Below the pieces are notes generated by a model. The model was not told the origin of the DNA, searched no databases, and saw only the letters and a list, made by a program, of their open reading frames with translations. Source: Zoogloea sp. (GTDB lineage: Bacteria > Pseudomonadota > Gammaproteobacteria > Burkholderiales > Rhodocyclaceae). Taken from it: a DNA stretch of 64,000 nucleotides. Of the stretch, positions 35,213 through 44,421 are shown piece by piece. Position 1 is the stretch's first letter. Every line of letters begins with the position of its first letter. Where the stretch lies: the NCBI RefSeq assembly GCF_023150065.1, contig NZ_JAKLLN010000003.1, forward strand, positions 238,142 to 302,141, read 5' to 3'. Both the position numbers and the translations under genes were made by a program.

Positions 35213-37582
35213 TCAGGCACCGACCGGCTGCGCCGCGTGGCTGCGCAGGGGCAGCCGGAGCTCGAAGGTGCTGCCTTCGCCCGCCTGGCTTTCCACGCTC
35301 ACGCTGCCGCCATGACGCTCGGCCACCGTCTTGACGATCACCAGGCCGAGCCCGACACCCGACGGCTTGTCGCGCCCTTCTTCCACGATGCGGCTGAAGC
35401 GCCTGAACAGCCGCGGCAGGGCCTCCGCGGGGATGCCGGCCCCCTGGTCGCTGACCCGGATGATCCAGTCGGTGCCCTGGGCCTTCAGGCTCACCGCCAC
35501 GCGACTGCCGGCATTGCCGTACTTGATGGCGTTGGTGAGCAGGTTGATCACGGCCCGGCGCAGCAGCGAGAAATCACCACGCACGATGGCCTCTTCCGTT
35601 TCGGCGTCCCGGGTGTCCACCTCGATGCGGATGCCCCGGGCATTGGCCTGGGGCCACACTTCGTCAGCGGCCGAATCCACCAGGCCGGCCAGGTCGAGCT
35701 CGACGAAGTCCTTGGGGTCGGAGCCCTCGGCACGCACCAGGCGGAACAGGCCATCGGCCAGATCGAGAGCCGAGCGTGCATAGCGGCCGATACGGGGGAT
35801 CTGCTCGGCCTGCAGCCCGGGGTCGTCCCTGTAGCCGTCGATGAGGGTCAGGATGGAGGCGAGGGGTGCCCGCAGGTCGTGGGACAGGAAGTGCATGGTG
35901 TCCTCACGGCTGCGCTGGGCCTCGTGCATGGCAGTGACGTCGGCCAGGCCGATGACCCGTCCGGGCCGGCTGCTGGATTCGGAGAACAGGTCGGCCACGG
36001 ACACCAGCAGGTAGCGCTTCTTGTCGGGGGTGAGCTCGAACTGGCGGGTGCCGGAATAGCCGCTCAGATCGGGCAGGCCATCGCGCATGGGCAGGTAGCC
36101 GGGCCAGGGCAGGGCACGCAGGGCGCTCAGCAGGGCGTCGCTACGGAAGGCGCGCAGCAGGTGACGGGCCCGCTCGTTGTGGAGGATGACCCGGTCCATC
36201 TGGTCGATCACCACCACCCCGATGGGCAGATGCTCGAGGGTGTCGGCAATGAAGCGGCGCACGTCGCGCTGGTGCTGGGCGGCCTGACGCACGATGCGGA
36301 TGCGCTGTTCGAGGGGGTCGGCCGCTCCCCGACCCGCATCACCGCTGGGCAGGCCCAGGGGCGTGCCTTCGCGCTCCAGGGCAATCAGCTCGGCATCCAG
36401 GTAGCGCTGGGCAGATTCCAGGCGGCGCCAGCTCCACAAGGGGTAGGCCAGCATGCAGCCCAGGACCGCCGGGGCCGGGCCGAACCACCAGCCACCCAGG
36501 TGCAGCCCCAGGCCGGCAAGCAGCACGGCGGAGGCCCCCAGAATGAACGAAGCCATCAGGCCGGCGCGGGCCTCGGCGTAGAGCAGGATCAGCATGAGCA
36601 CGATCACCAGCACCGTCGCCACGGCCGCAGAGACCCACGGCGACAGGGGCATGACGGCCGAACCCCGGCGCAGGGCGTCAAACACATTGGCCTGCACTTC
36701 GACACCAGCCATGGGCCGGGACAGGCCCGAGGTGGGCGTGGGCACGGCGTCGCCCATGCCGGCCGCAGTGGCGCCCACCATCAGGATCTTGCCGCGCAGA
36801 GCCTCGGCCGGCACCTCGCCGCTGAGCACGGCCCTGTAGGAGAAGTGGGTGTAGGTGCCGGGGGGGCCGGAGAAGGGCATGCGCAGCCAGTCGGCGCGCT
36901 GCCAGTGCTGGTGGTCCCGGCCCTCCCCGATGGGTGGGGGCGGGAAGCGGCCCGCAGCGTCCTGATCGATCAGGCGCAGCAGGGCGAGGGCCAGCTGGGG
37001 GTGCCGGGCCGCACCAAAGCCCTCCCACAGGTAGACGCTGCGAGCGATGCCGTCCGGGTCGAACTCGACCTGGCTGTGGCCGATGGCGGCGGCAGCGTCG
37101 GCGAAGACGCCGAGGGGATGGACCTCCCCGGAGAGGATCGCGCCGGTGGTGGCCTGGGCGAGGGGCAGCACGACCCGTCCTTGATCGCGGATGGCCCGGG
37201 CCAGGGCGGCATCGGCGCCGGGGTCGTCGGTACTGGCGGTTTCGAGGAGCAGGTCGAGCACGACGGCCCGCGCCCCGGCCTCCCGGGCCACGTCGATGAG
37301 GGCCGCATGCACCCGCCGTGACCAAGGCCAGCGTCCGATACTGGCGAGGCTCGCGTCGTCGATGGAGACGATCACCACATCGTCGCTGGCCGGGCGCGTC
37401 CAGGTGGACAACACCCCGTCATAGAGCGTCTGGTCGATTCTCCACAGCCAGCCCTCAACCGCTGCCACGAGGGTCAGCAGGACGCAGATGAGCGTGACCG
37501 CGAACCACTCGAGGGTGGGTCGGCGCAGGGTTGCTGCGTGGGGACTCACGGACTCTTTGCTGCGGGAGCGGAGAGCGTCCAC
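35213..37582 (-). CDS. CHASE2-PAS sensor histidine kinase
   Basis: The protein has 789 residues. One N-terminal membrane helix (about 26-48) is followed by a periplasmic CHASE2 domain with DDVVIVSIDDASLASIGRWPWSR, then three membrane helices (about 315-395), a PAS region (LPIGVVVIDQMDRVILHNERA), HisKA with H568 in FLSHDLRAPL, and an ATPase domain with NLLTNAIKYGN, SDQGAGIPAEALPRLF and GVGLGLVIVK. The signal is unknown. Its start overlaps the FecR-domain gene by 37 nt. A DNA-binding response regulator lies 2.2 kb upstream on the same strand beyond mscL and is a likely partner, though not adjacent. Confidence 0.9.
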   Translation of the reverse strand: MDALRSRSKESVSPHAATLRRPTLEWFAVTLICVLLTLVAAVEGWLWRIDQTLYDGVLSTWTRPASDDVVIVSIDDASLASIGRWPWSRRVHAALIDVAREAGARAVVLDLLLETASTDDPGADAALARAIRDQGRVVLPLAQATTGAILSGEVHPLGVFADAAAAIGHSQVEFDPDGIARSVYLWEGFGAARHPQLALALLRLIDQDAAGRFPPPPIGEGRDHQHWQRADWLRMPFSGPPGTYTHFSYRAVLSGEVPAEALRGKILMVGATAAGMGDAVPTPTSGLSRPMAGVEVQANVFDALRRGSAVMPLSPWVSAAVATVLVIVLMLILLYAEARAGLMASFILGASAVLLAGLGLHLGGWWFGPAPAVLGCMLAYPLWSWRRLESAQRYLDAELIALEREGTPLGLPSGDAGRGAADPLEQRIRIVRQAAQHQRDVRRFIADTLEHLPIGVVVIDQMDRVILHNERARHLLRAFRSDALLSALRALPWPGYLPMRDGLPDLSGYSGTRQFELTPDKKRYLLVSVADLFSESSSRPGRVIGLADVTAMHEAQRSREDTMHFLSHDLRAPLASILTLIDGYRDDPGLQAEQIPRIGRYARSALDLADGLFRLVRAEGSDPKDFVELDLAGLVDSAADEVWPQANARGIRIEVDTRDAETEEAIVRGDFSLLRRAVINLLTNAIKYGNAGSRVAVSLKAQGTDWIIRVSDQGAGIPAEALPRLFRRFSRIVEEGRDKPSGVGLGLVIVKTVAERHGGSVSVESQAGEGSTFELRLPLRSHAAQPVGA

Positions 37583-39123
37583 GCGGGCAGCAGGAACAGG
37601 GACTGCAGGTTCTGGGTGCCGGACCAGGGGGAGCCGCCGCCATCCGGATCGGTCGCGCGGATACGCAGCCGATAGCGTCCCGGGCTGGGAGCAACGATGG
37701 TCAGCGCGGCTTCGCCGATGCGCTGATCGACCAGCAGATCCTGGAAGGCCTCATCACGGGCCAGCTGAACGTCGTAGATCTGCCCCGGCCGGCCGGCCCA
37801 CGCGAAACGCAGTCGATTGTTGTATCCCTCCACACTGGCCGGGCCGGGGGCCGGACGGATGTCGAGGGTTCCCGCGTCGCTCCACGGGCCGCGCTTGCCA
37901 CTGGCATGCCGGCTGGCGATGCGCCAGGCGTACTGGCCCGGGCCGAGGGTCGGCTCGCTACGCAGTCCGTCGATATCCTGGTCGACGAGGGGCCTGGCGA
38001 AGCTGGTGTCCTGGCCGATCTGCAACCTGAAACCGGCGGCTTCGGGGCTCGGCGTCCAGGCGAGGACACCAGGGGGAGCCTTGACGGCCACGGGCGGCTC
38101 CGGACGGGCACGCAGTTCGATGGCGCGGGTTGCGTCATAACCTTCCAGACCCTCGGCGTCGATGGCGCGGATGCGCAACTGGTAGCTGCCGTCGGGGAGG
38201 GAATTGAAGCGGGCTCTGGGCGAGGTGAAGACCTCGGTGGCCACCACATCACTGAACTGTGCGTCCCGGGCGATCTGTGCCCGGTAGGCGACGGCCTTGT
38301 CCACCGGTGGGAAGGAGATGTGCATGTCGACCCGCTCGAACACCGCTGCGACACCGTCGAGGGACGGCGCCGCCAGCAGGGGCCGGGGTGACGGAACCGG
38401 CTGGCCGGCCCGCGCAACCACGCCGAAACCGGCCGGCAGGGCGGTGGCCCCGGAGCTTGACGCATTGCTCATTCCGACCTCGCCCGCCGTGACTTCGGCC
38501 TGGGCCATGCCGGAAACCGCGTCCGACCCGGCCCGGAAAGCGGTGCCACGCACGCTGAGGGCCGCCGTAGGGGTGCGGATCTGGTAGCGGGCGGCGGGGC
38601 CACGCTGGGGCGCGACGGTGGTCTCGACACGCCCCTGTTCGAGGAAGATGCGGGTGTTCTGACCGCTGAAGCCCTGGAAACCCTGGATCTTCTCCATGCG
38701 CGCAGCGCTGCCCGGCTGCACCGTCAGGCGCGACTCGTCCGGCATCAACAGGGTGATGAAACCGCCGGCACCGGTACGCAGGATGGCGCCCGCCGGCACT
38801 TTGGCATCCAAAGTAAGGGGCTGCCCATCCATGGTGACGTCACCGCTGAGGGCCACCACCCGGGCAATGCGCGGCTCCGTCCGCAGCCAGTTTTCCGGGA
38901 TGCGCAGAGGCGTACCCACGGGGATGCGCATCGGGTTGCCGATGCGGTTGAGGGCCTTGACCCCCTTCCAGCCAAAGGGCGCCGCGAGGTACTGGCGCTC
39001 CAGCCCGATCAGGGTGTCGCCGGCACGGGTGGTGTAGATGACTTCCAGATCGCTGGCAAGGACACCGGAACAGGCCGCCAAGCCTAAGGCAGCACCCAGG
39101 AGACAAACGGATTGACGGGCCAC
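37546..39123 (-). CDS. LysM-FecR domain envelope protein
   Basis: The protein has 525 residues, starting at a GTG. The N-terminus is a signal sequence with a lipobox-like LAAC, so it may be a lipoprotein. A LysM-like unit (YTTRAGDTLIGLERQYL...NPMRIPVGTPLRIP, residues about 28-80) precedes a FecR domain (ARVVALSGDVTMDG, GGFITLLMPDESRLTV, RTPTAALSVRGTAFR). Three fibronectin-III-like repeats fill the rest. FecR-CHASE2 gene pairs are widespread in Proteobacteria; the FecR protein is assumed to sense an envelope state and signal to the CHASE2 partner. It has no sigma-factor gene beside it, so classical FecR-FecI control is unlikely. It is coupled to the kinase by a 37-nt overlap. Confidence 0.85.
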   Translation of the reverse strand: MARQSVCLLGAALGLAACSGVLASDLEVIYTTRAGDTLIGLERQYLAAPFGWKGVKALNRIGNPMRIPVGTPLRIPENWLRTEPRIARVVALSGDVTMDGQPLTLDAKVPAGAILRTGAGGFITLLMPDESRLTVQPGSAARMEKIQGFQGFSGQNTRIFLEQGRVETTVAPQRGPAARYQIRTPTAALSVRGTAFRAGSDAVSGMAQAEVTAGEVGMSNASSSGATALPAGFGVVARAGQPVPSPRPLLAAPSLDGVAAVFERVDMHISFPPVDKAVAYRAQIARDAQFSDVVATEVFTSPRARFNSLPDGSYQLRIRAIDAEGLEGYDATRAIELRARPEPPVAVKAPPGVLAWTPSPEAAGFRLQIGQDTSFARPLVDQDIDGLRSEPTLGPGQYAWRIASRHASGKRGPWSDAGTLDIRPAPGPASVEGYNNRLRFAWAGRPGQIYDVQLARDEAFQDLLVDQRIGEAALTIVAPSPGRYRLRIRATDPDGGGSPWSGTQNLQSLFLLPAWTLSAPAAKSP

Positions 39124-39346
39124 GGAAGAGATCTTTCAGTCGAATTTGGGGGACTATATTAGTTCCCGGCCTGATGCAGGGTGCAAAACTTCGCAAAATG
39201 GAGGTGATGTCGTGCCCAACATGCCAATTACACGCTAAAGGCGGCCCGCCGGAGCCCTATCATTGGGGCAGACACATCGGCCCTTCCCCGTCCGGGGTGT
39301 TGTCATATCCTTTCCTCTCTTTCACATCTCTCTCAAAGGAAACCCT

Positions 39347-39769
39347 ATGAGCTTCATTCAGGAATTCAAGGAATTTGCCATGAAGGGCAACGTCGTCGAC
39401 CTGGCGGTCGGCGTCATCATCGGCGGTGCCTTCCAGAAAATCGTCGACTCCCTCGTCAAGGACATGCTGATGCCGGTCATCGGCAAGCTCCTGGGCGGTG
39501 TCGATTTCAAGCACCTCTACCTCAATCTCGGAGACAAGACCTTCGAGACCATGGAAGCGGCCGAGAAGGCTGGCGCCCCGCTGTTCAAGTATGGCGTCTT
39601 CGTCAACTCGATCATTGACTTCACCATTGTTGCGCTGGCCATCTTCGTGGCCATCAAGGCCATGAACAAGCTCAAGCGCGACGAGCCGGCACCGGCGCCC
39701 GAAGCGCCCCCGGCCGAACCGGAAGATGTAAAGCTGCTGCGGGAAATCCGCGACGCGCTGAAAAAGTAA
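39347..39769 (+). CDS. mscL: Large-conductance mechanosensitive channel
   Basis: The protein has 140 residues, the usual MscL length. The N-terminal helix [27 protein letters not shown] (residues 3-29; split by the start of the first membrane helix) carries the pore-lining glycines; the second membrane helix is [18 protein letters not shown]. The C-terminal bundle [14 protein letters not shown] closes the protein. MscL opens under membrane tension to release solutes after osmotic downshock. AAGGAA precedes the ATG at 39347; earlier in-frame codons are not conserved. With trk and kdp it adds to an osmotic/K+ theme in this window. Confidence 0.95.
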   Translation: MSFIQEFKEFAMKGNVVDLAVGVIIGGAFQKIVDSLVKDMLMPVIGKLLGGVDFKHLYLNLGDKTFETMEAAEKAGAPLFKYGVFVNSIIDFTIVALAIFVAIKAMNKLKRDEPAPAPEAPPAEPEDVKLLREIRDALKK

Positions 39770-39778
39770 GCGCGCAGG

Positions 39779-39804
39779 ACAGGGGTCCCGGCCCGGGACC
39801 CCTG
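39779..39804. terminator. Hairpin between convergent mscL and response regulator
   Basis: AGGGGTCCCGG pairs with CCGGGACCCCT (39781-39803, one central base), an 11-bp GC-rich inverted repeat in the 41-nt gap between two converging genes. No strong U-run exists on either side. A two-way terminator is likely by position. Confidence 0.55.
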
Positions 39805-39810
39805 GTGTCA

Positions 39811-40539
39811 TCAGGCCGGCGACATGGCGGCCTCGCCAAGAGTCGGCGATTCAGACGGGTCGATCTTCTCCAGCCGGTAGCCGAAGTTGTAGGTCGGGGT
39901 CAGCCGGAAACCGTTTTCAGGCCTCAGGTTGAGCTTGCTGCGCACGCGGCTGATGTGGGTATCGACAGTACGCGTGGCCAGATCGGGATTGCGCCCCCAC
40001 ACCGCCTCCAGCAGATGCCCCCGCGACAGCAGGCGCCCCAGGTTGCGGAACAGGAAGGCGGCCAGCTCGAACTCCTTGTCGGTCATCTCCACCGCCACGC
40101 CGTCGATGGTCAGGGCCTTCTTGACCAGGTCGAAGTGGTAGGGCGCGACAGTCAGGGTCTGATTGGTGTTGCGGGGCTGGGCCCGACGCAGCACGGCCTC
40201 GATGCGCGACAGCAGCTCGATGCGGCGGGGCGGCTTGATCAGGTAGTCGTCAGCGCCGGCACTGAAGGCATTGGCGATGTCCTCTTCCGCATCGCGGGAG
40301 GTGATGAAGATCGCCGGGGTGTCGTTGCCCCGCTCCACCCGCAGCCACCGCAGGACCTGCTCGCCGGTCAGATCGGGCAACACCCAGTCCACCAGGAACA
40401 GGTCGAAACTTTCGCGGCTGGCGACCCGCATCAATTCGCGGGCCAGTCCAAAGCCATGCACATCGTGCCCGGCTTCCCGCAGCCAGCCCGTCAGGACTTC
40501 CATCTGGGCCGGATCGTCTTCGAGAATAGCGAATCGCAC
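39811..40539 (-). CDS. OmpR/PhoB-type response regulator
   Basis: The protein has 242 residues. The receiver has LEDD at the start, phospho-acceptor D51 in FLVDWVLPD, T in FITSRDAEE and K in YLIKPPR. The winged-helix output domain has EMTDKEFELAAFLFRNLGRLLSR, RTVDTHISRVRSKL and the wing FRLTPTYNFGYRL. It binds DNA when phosphorylated. It is a lone regulator; the nearest kinase on the same strand is the CHASE2 kinase 2.2 kb downstream, separated by the oppositely oriented mscL. Pairing is inferred. Confidence 0.88.
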   Translation of the reverse strand: MRFAILEDDPAQMEVLTGWLREAGHDVHGFGLARELMRVASRESFDLFLVDWVLPDLTGEQVLRWLRVERGNDTPAIFITSRDAEEDIANAFSAGADDYLIKPPRRIELLSRIEAVLRRAQPRNTNQTLTVAPYHFDLVKKALTIDGVAVEMTDKEFELAAFLFRNLGRLLSRGHLLEAVWGRNPDLATRTVDTHISRVRSKLNLRPENGFRLTPTYNFGYRLEKIDPSESPTLGEAAMSPA

Positions 40540-40624
40540 GCTGGTTTACCTTTATCGAGAAATTGAAGCACACCACTCAAGACTACGCGCCGGCCGCACC
40601 GGCAGAAACGCCCCCGGGGCCTTT

Positions 40625-41266
40625 CTATGCGTAATCACCCACATACGGATTACTTTCCCGCTCATCGCCAAAGGTCGACATCGGCCCATGACCGGGAATG
40701 AAACTCACATCCTTGCCCAGCGGCCACAGCTTCTGCCGGATCGAATTGATCAGATCCTTGTGGTTGCCCCGCGGAAAATCCGTGCGGCCGATGGAACCCG
40801 CAAACAGCACATCCCCCACCACGGCCAGGCGTGCAGTCTCGCTGAAGAACACCACATGACCCGGGGTGTGCCCGGGGCAATGGATGACCGACAGGGTCTC
40901 TTCGCCCACGCGGACGGTATCGCCGTCCTCCAGCCAGCGCCCGGGCGTGAACGCCTCCACCTGGGGAAAGCCGAACATCTTGCTCTGCTTGGGCAGATCG
41001 TTGATCCAGAACGCATCCTCCTTCTCCGGCCCCTCGACGGGCAACGCCAGCTGGCGGGCAAGTGCCGCCGTGCCGCCGGCATGGTCGATGTGGCCATGGG
41101 TCAGCAGGATGAGTTCGATGCTGACCCCAAGGGTTTCAGCTGCCTTGAGAATGCGTTCGAGGTTGCCCCCCGGGTCTACGACAGCGGCCTTGCGAGTCTG
41201 GTCGCACCACAGTATCGAGCAGTTCTGCTCGAAGGGCGTTACAGGAACGATCTGGTATCTGAGCAT
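40625..41266 (-). CDS. Metallo-beta-lactamase-fold hydrolase, glyoxalase II-like
   Basis: The protein has 213 residues. Zinc ligands are in LLTHGHIDHAGG (H57, H59, D61, H62), HCPGHTPGH, VVGDVLFAGSIGRTD and FIPGHGPMSTFGDE, in the order seen in YcbL/GloB-like proteins. The short length, lacking the GloB C-terminal helical domain, fits the YcbL-type thioesterase group, which can hydrolyse S-lactoylglutathione. The ATG at 41266 (MLRYQIVPVTPFEQNC) is the family start. It is probably monocistronic. Confidence 0.88.
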   Translation of the reverse strand: MLRYQIVPVTPFEQNCSILWCDQTRKAAVVDPGGNLERILKAAETLGVSIELILLTHGHIDHAGGTAALARQLALPVEGPEKEDAFWINDLPKQSKMFGFPQVEAFTPGRWLEDGDTVRVGEETLSVIHCPGHTPGHVVFFSETARLAVVGDVLFAGSIGRTDFPRGNHKDLINSIRQKLWPLGKDVSFIPGHGPMSTFGDERESNPYVGDYA

Positions 41267-41620
41267 GGTTTGCACATGCCTGCCAAAGGGGCAGGGGTCG
41301 GTAAAAAGACTAATTACGCCTGGGCCGCACAATTTTCAAGACCGGCGTGACAGGTCTCTGCATGCCGCAAAGTTTATCACGCTCAAATTGGGGGGCCATA
41401 AACCCTGTCGTCCCCCTGGCCTCCGGGAGGCCTGCTGACACGCTTGTTTTCACAGAACATTCATTTGATTTTATTCAAACGTCAAAAAGCAATGCCGGGC
41501 AGAAACACCGCTTTCCGGAACATACCGTGAAGACCCTTACCCCCTCTGCCAAAAGGGGCAATCCCGCCAAAGAGCAAAATACCCCCTGGCGTTATGTTCT
41601 GATGCTGTCGGGAACAGGCT

Positions 41621-42244
41621 TCAGCGAGGGAAAGGGCGGGATTCCGTAAGGGCGATGTAACGGCTGCGGTCCTGCTCGTAGCGGCTGCGGATCGCTTCGA
41701 TGTCGCGCCGCTTGGCTTCGATGATCGACCCCTGGGCCGCCAGCTCGCTGTCGGAGTCACGCAGGGCCGCCGCCAGGTTGGGAGGCATGGCACGTTTCTG
41801 GAAGAACTCGGCCTCGCGTAGCAGGCCGGAACGCTTTTTCACGAGCAGGGCCTGGCGCGCCTCCGCCTGCCGCAATTCCGTTTCGACCGCTTCAACGGCC
41901 CGATCGCGCCGGGTGTCGATGTCCGCCACGCTGGAATAGGTTTCGAGCAAGGACTGGTTGCGCCGCATCTCGGCCCGTTGACGGGCCACCTCGGCCCGCC
42001 GGGCGCGTTCCTCCGCCTCGCGCTTGGCCAGCTGCTCCGGGCTCAGGGGCGCCTCGACCGTGCGCCGCACCGTGCCCTGGGGGCTCATTTCCCGGTAACT
42101 CTTGCCGAAACACTGAGGCGGCAATACGTCACCACACACCTGGTGCCCGTTGTCCGTGCAGCAATAGACCGTCCCCCTCGGTGCCGTCTGGGCATGGGCA
42201 GAGGGCAGGGTCATCAGCAGGGAGACGAGAACCAGACGGCGCAT
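41621..42244 (-). CDS. Exported coiled-coil protein of unknown function
   Basis: The protein has 207 residues. A signal peptide (MRRLVLVSLLMTLPSAHA) leads to a short cysteine-containing unit (GTVYCCTDNGHQVCGDVLPPQCFGK) that may form disulfides, then a long charged coiled coil (about 70-200) rich in Arg, Glu and Ala. The ATG at 42244 is four bases past the pyrE stop; a GTG at 42262 would overlap pyrE and lengthen the chain ahead of the signal sequence. I recognise no characterised family; similar proteins are encoded next to pyrE in related bacteria as far as I can recall. It is likely periplasmic. Confidence 0.7.
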   Translation of the reverse strand: MRRLVLVSLLMTLPSAHAQTAPRGTVYCCTDNGHQVCGDVLPPQCFGKSYREMSPQGTVRRTVEAPLSPEQLAKREAEERARRAEVARQRAEMRRNQSLLETYSSVADIDTRRDRAVEAVETELRQAEARQALLVKKRSGLLREAEFFQKRAMPPNLAAALRDSDSELAAQGSIIEAKRRDIEAIRSRYEQDRSRYIALTESRPFPR

Positions 42245-42248
42245 GGGC

Positions 42249-42896
42249 TTATGCGTCTCCACTCACACCGTAGGTTTCCCGGTAACGCTGGACAGCATCC
42301 AGGTTCGCCTTCAGGGCCGGGCTGTCGGCCAGAAAGCCGATCAGATCCTTGAGGCTGGCCACGGCCAGCACGGGAATGCCGTAAGCCTCGCGCACCTCCT
42401 GGACCGCCGACAGGCTGCCGGTACCGCGCTCCATGCGATCGAGGGCAATGACCACGGCCGACGGGGTGGCGCCGTGGGCGCGGATGATCTCCACGGACTC
42501 ACGTACCGAGGTGCCGGCCGAAATCACGTCGTCAAGAATGGCCACACGCCCCTGCAGGGGAGCGCCAACCAGGGTGCCACCTTCGCCATGGTCCTTCGCC
42601 TCCTTGCGATTGAAGCAGAAGGGCAGGTTGTGTCCGTGCTCCGCCAGACGCATGGCCGTGCCGGCCACCAGGGGGATGCCCTTGTAGGCAGGCCCGAAGA
42701 GCATGTCGCAGGGCAGGCTGGCGGACAGCAGGGTCCGGGCATAGAAATCACACAGGCTGCCGAAGGAGGCCCCGTCATTGAAAAGGCCTGCATTGAAGAA
42801 GTAGGGAGACAGGCGGCCCGCCTTGGTAACAAATTCCCCGAACCTCAAAACACCCTTGTCGCACGAAAGTGCGATGAAATCACGGCTAAAATCCAC
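42249..42896 (-). CDS. pyrE: Orotate phosphoribosyltransferase
   Basis: The protein has 215 residues. PyrE joins orotate to PRPP to form OMP in pyrimidine synthesis. The PRPP loop is VAILDDVISAGTSV, and FGEFVTKAGRLSPYFFNAGLF (split around the orotate contact) and FNRKEAKDHGEGG are family segments. I prefer the GTG at 42896 (MDFSRDFIALSCDKGVLRFGEF region), because GGGAG sits well upstream and it matches the usual MSDFRQDF start; a TTG at 42911 is also open. It is divergent from xth across 26 bp, so the two promoters must overlap. Confidence 0.94.
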   Translation of the reverse strand: MDFSRDFIALSCDKGVLRFGEFVTKAGRLSPYFFNAGLFNDGASFGSLCDFYARTLLSASLPCDMLFGPAYKGIPLVAGTAMRLAEHGHNLPFCFNRKEAKDHGEGGTLVGAPLQGRVAILDDVISAGTSVRESVEIIRAHGATPSAVVIALDRMERGTGSLSAVQEVREAYGIPVLAVASLKDLIGFLADSPALKANLDAVQRYRETYGVSGDA

Positions 42897-42922
42897 GATG
42901 CTCCCAGCCAAAAAATCAGACC

Positions 42923-43717
42923 ATGTCTCTAAAAATGTTACGCGTCGTTTCCGCCAACCTCAATGGCATCCGCTCGGCAAACGTGAAAGGTTTCCTCAAC
43001 TGGCTCCATAAACAGGACGCCGATGTGGTGTGTGTTCAGGAGTTGAAGGCCCAGATTGCCGACCTTTCGCCCGAGATGCGCGAGCCCGGCATGTATACCG
43101 GATACTTCCACTGTGCGGTGAAGAAGGGTTACAGCGGAGTGGGAATCTACACCCGCCGGGCACCCGACCGCGTCGTCGAAGGCCTTGGCAACGAGGAGTT
43201 CGACGCCGAGGGACGCTACCTCCAGCTGGATTTCGGCCCCCTCTCCGTCGTCTCCCTGTATCTGCCCTCCGGCTCCAGTTCGGAGGAGCGCCAGGCGGCA
43301 AAGTTCCGCTTCATGGACATCTTCCTGCCCCACATGGCGGCCCTGCGTGCCAGCGGCCGCGAAGTGATCGTGTGCGGAGACTGGAACATCGCCCACCAGG
43401 CCATCGACCTCAAGAACTGGCGCTCCAACCAGAAGAACTCCGGCTTCCTGCCCGAAGAGCGCGCCTGGTTCGGCCGCCTGCTGAACGAACAGGGCTGGGT
43501 GGACACCTACCGCCGCCTGCACCCCGACGCCACCGACGCCTGCTACACGTGGTGGTCCAACCGGGGCCAGGCCTGGGCCAAGAACGTGGGCTGGCGCCTG
43601 GACTACCAGCTCGCCACCCCCGGCATCGGCGCCCTGGCCCGCAACACGGCTGTCTACAAGGACGAGCGCTTCAGCGATCACGCCCCCCTCACCGTCGATT
43701 ACGAGCATTCTTTCTGA
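42923..43717 (+). CDS. xth: Exodeoxyribonuclease III / AP endonuclease
   Basis: The protein has 264 residues. It cuts DNA at abasic sites and trims 3' ends in base-excision repair. Catalytic motifs are visible in order: SANLNGIRSA, VQELKAQ (metal-binding glutamate), GDWNIAH (Asp/Asn), NVGWRLDYQL, and SDHAPLTVDYE (catalytic histidine). Length and order match the ExoIII family. Its stop shares one base with the following start (TGATG). Confidence 0.94.
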   Translation: MSLKMLRVVSANLNGIRSANVKGFLNWLHKQDADVVCVQELKAQIADLSPEMREPGMYTGYFHCAVKKGYSGVGIYTRRAPDRVVEGLGNEEFDAEGRYLQLDFGPLSVVSLYLPSGSSSEERQAAKFRFMDIFLPHMAALRASGREVIVCGDWNIAHQAIDLKNWRSNQKNSGFLPEERAWFGRLLNEQGWVDTYRRLHPDATDACYTWWSNRGQAWAKNVGWRLDYQLATPGIGALARNTAVYKDERFSDHAPLTVDYEHSF

Positions 43718-44388
43718 TGCCCGCGCGGCGCCATCATCAAGGTGCGGCAGCGCATCGAGCCGGACTCACCCGAAGACTCCCGATACGCCTCGCCGCTGCC
43801 GCGGGGCTGCTGAGCCTGGCGGCGTGCCCGGTACTGGCCGACAGCCCGGCCGGCCTCGATGGCCAGTTCCAGCTGGGCGTCGAGTACGAGTATGAAAAAG
43901 CCGCGGACGGACGGCAACGCACCGACGCGCTGACCCTGGTACCCGGCGTCAGATGGCGCTCGGGCTGGCTGACCATGACCGAGCTGCTGATCGAGACCGA
44001 ACAGGAGCGCGAAGCCGGCCGTGTGACGGAGCGGACGAGCAAGCTGGGCCTGCGCCTGCGCAAGGACTTCGCCCTGACGGAGCGCGCCCGCCTCGTCGTG
44101 CGCGGCCTGCTCGGCCAGGCCTTCGGCGGAGGCGAGGGCTATTCCTACGCCTACCTGGAACCCAGCCTCAGGTACGAGTTCAATGCAGTGGAGATGATGA
44201 TCGGCTTTCGCGCCGTGCGTTCGATCGATGGCAGCCCGGGCCATGACTTCAACAAGTTCCGCATCGGCCCGAGTTTCGACCTGGGCAGCGCCGCGGAGAT
44301 CGAATTCCGCTTCGTGCGCAACTGGGAGGCCGCCACCGGCCGCCATGCCAGCGACGCCTATATCATGGAGTTCGTTCAGAAGTTCTGA
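43717..44388 (+). CDS. Exported beta-strand protein, probably outer membrane
   Basis: The protein has 223 residues. The N-terminus has an arginine-rich lead (MPARRHHQ) and a hydrophobic signal (IRLAAAAGLLSLAACPVLADS); the cysteine context LAAC could be a lipobox. The mature part alternates short amphipathic strands (FQLGVEYEYEK, LTMTELLIETEQ, KLGLRLRKDF, ARLVVRGLLGQ, AYLEPSLRYEF, EIEFRFVRNWE) and ends in VQKF, a terminal phenylalanine typical of BAM-assembled barrels. No specific family is recognised. It is one base overlapped with xth, perhaps only by position. Confidence 0.7.
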   Translation: MPARRHHQGAAAHRAGLTRRLPIRLAAAAGLLSLAACPVLADSPAGLDGQFQLGVEYEYEKAADGRQRTDALTLVPGVRWRSGWLTMTELLIETEQEREAGRVTERTSKLGLRLRKDFALTERARLVVRGLLGQAFGGGEGYSYAYLEPSLRYEFNAVEMMIGFRAVRSIDGSPGHDFNKFRIGPSFDLGSAAEIEFRFVRNWEAATGRHASDAYIMEFVQKF

Positions 44389-44421
44389 CACGCCTCGCCC
44401 GAAAGGGCCGGCCCACGCATG

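Noticed and set aside
33035-37321. Plus-strand open frame of about 1400 codons across asmA and the CHASE2 kinase
   Set aside because: It spans two well-supported minus-strand genes and their gap, and has a biased Gln/Gly/Ala/His composition typical of antisense GC-rich frames.
39146-39170. Palindrome GGGACT-TATTA-like-AGTTCCC upstream of fecR
   Set aside because: Arms are short and imperfect (GGGACT/AGTTCCC), and one site alone does not support an operator.
41347-41649. A 100-codon plus-strand frame in the gap before the exported coiled-coil gene
   Set aside because: No ribosome site, no family pattern, a product of mixed composition, and it runs into the minus-strand gene. The gap (41267-41620) otherwise shows nothing clear beyond lower GC.
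42262-42264. Alternative GTG start for the exported coiled-coil protein
   Set aside because: It would overlap pyrE and place residues ahead of a clean signal peptide; the ATG at 42244 gives a standard signal sequence.
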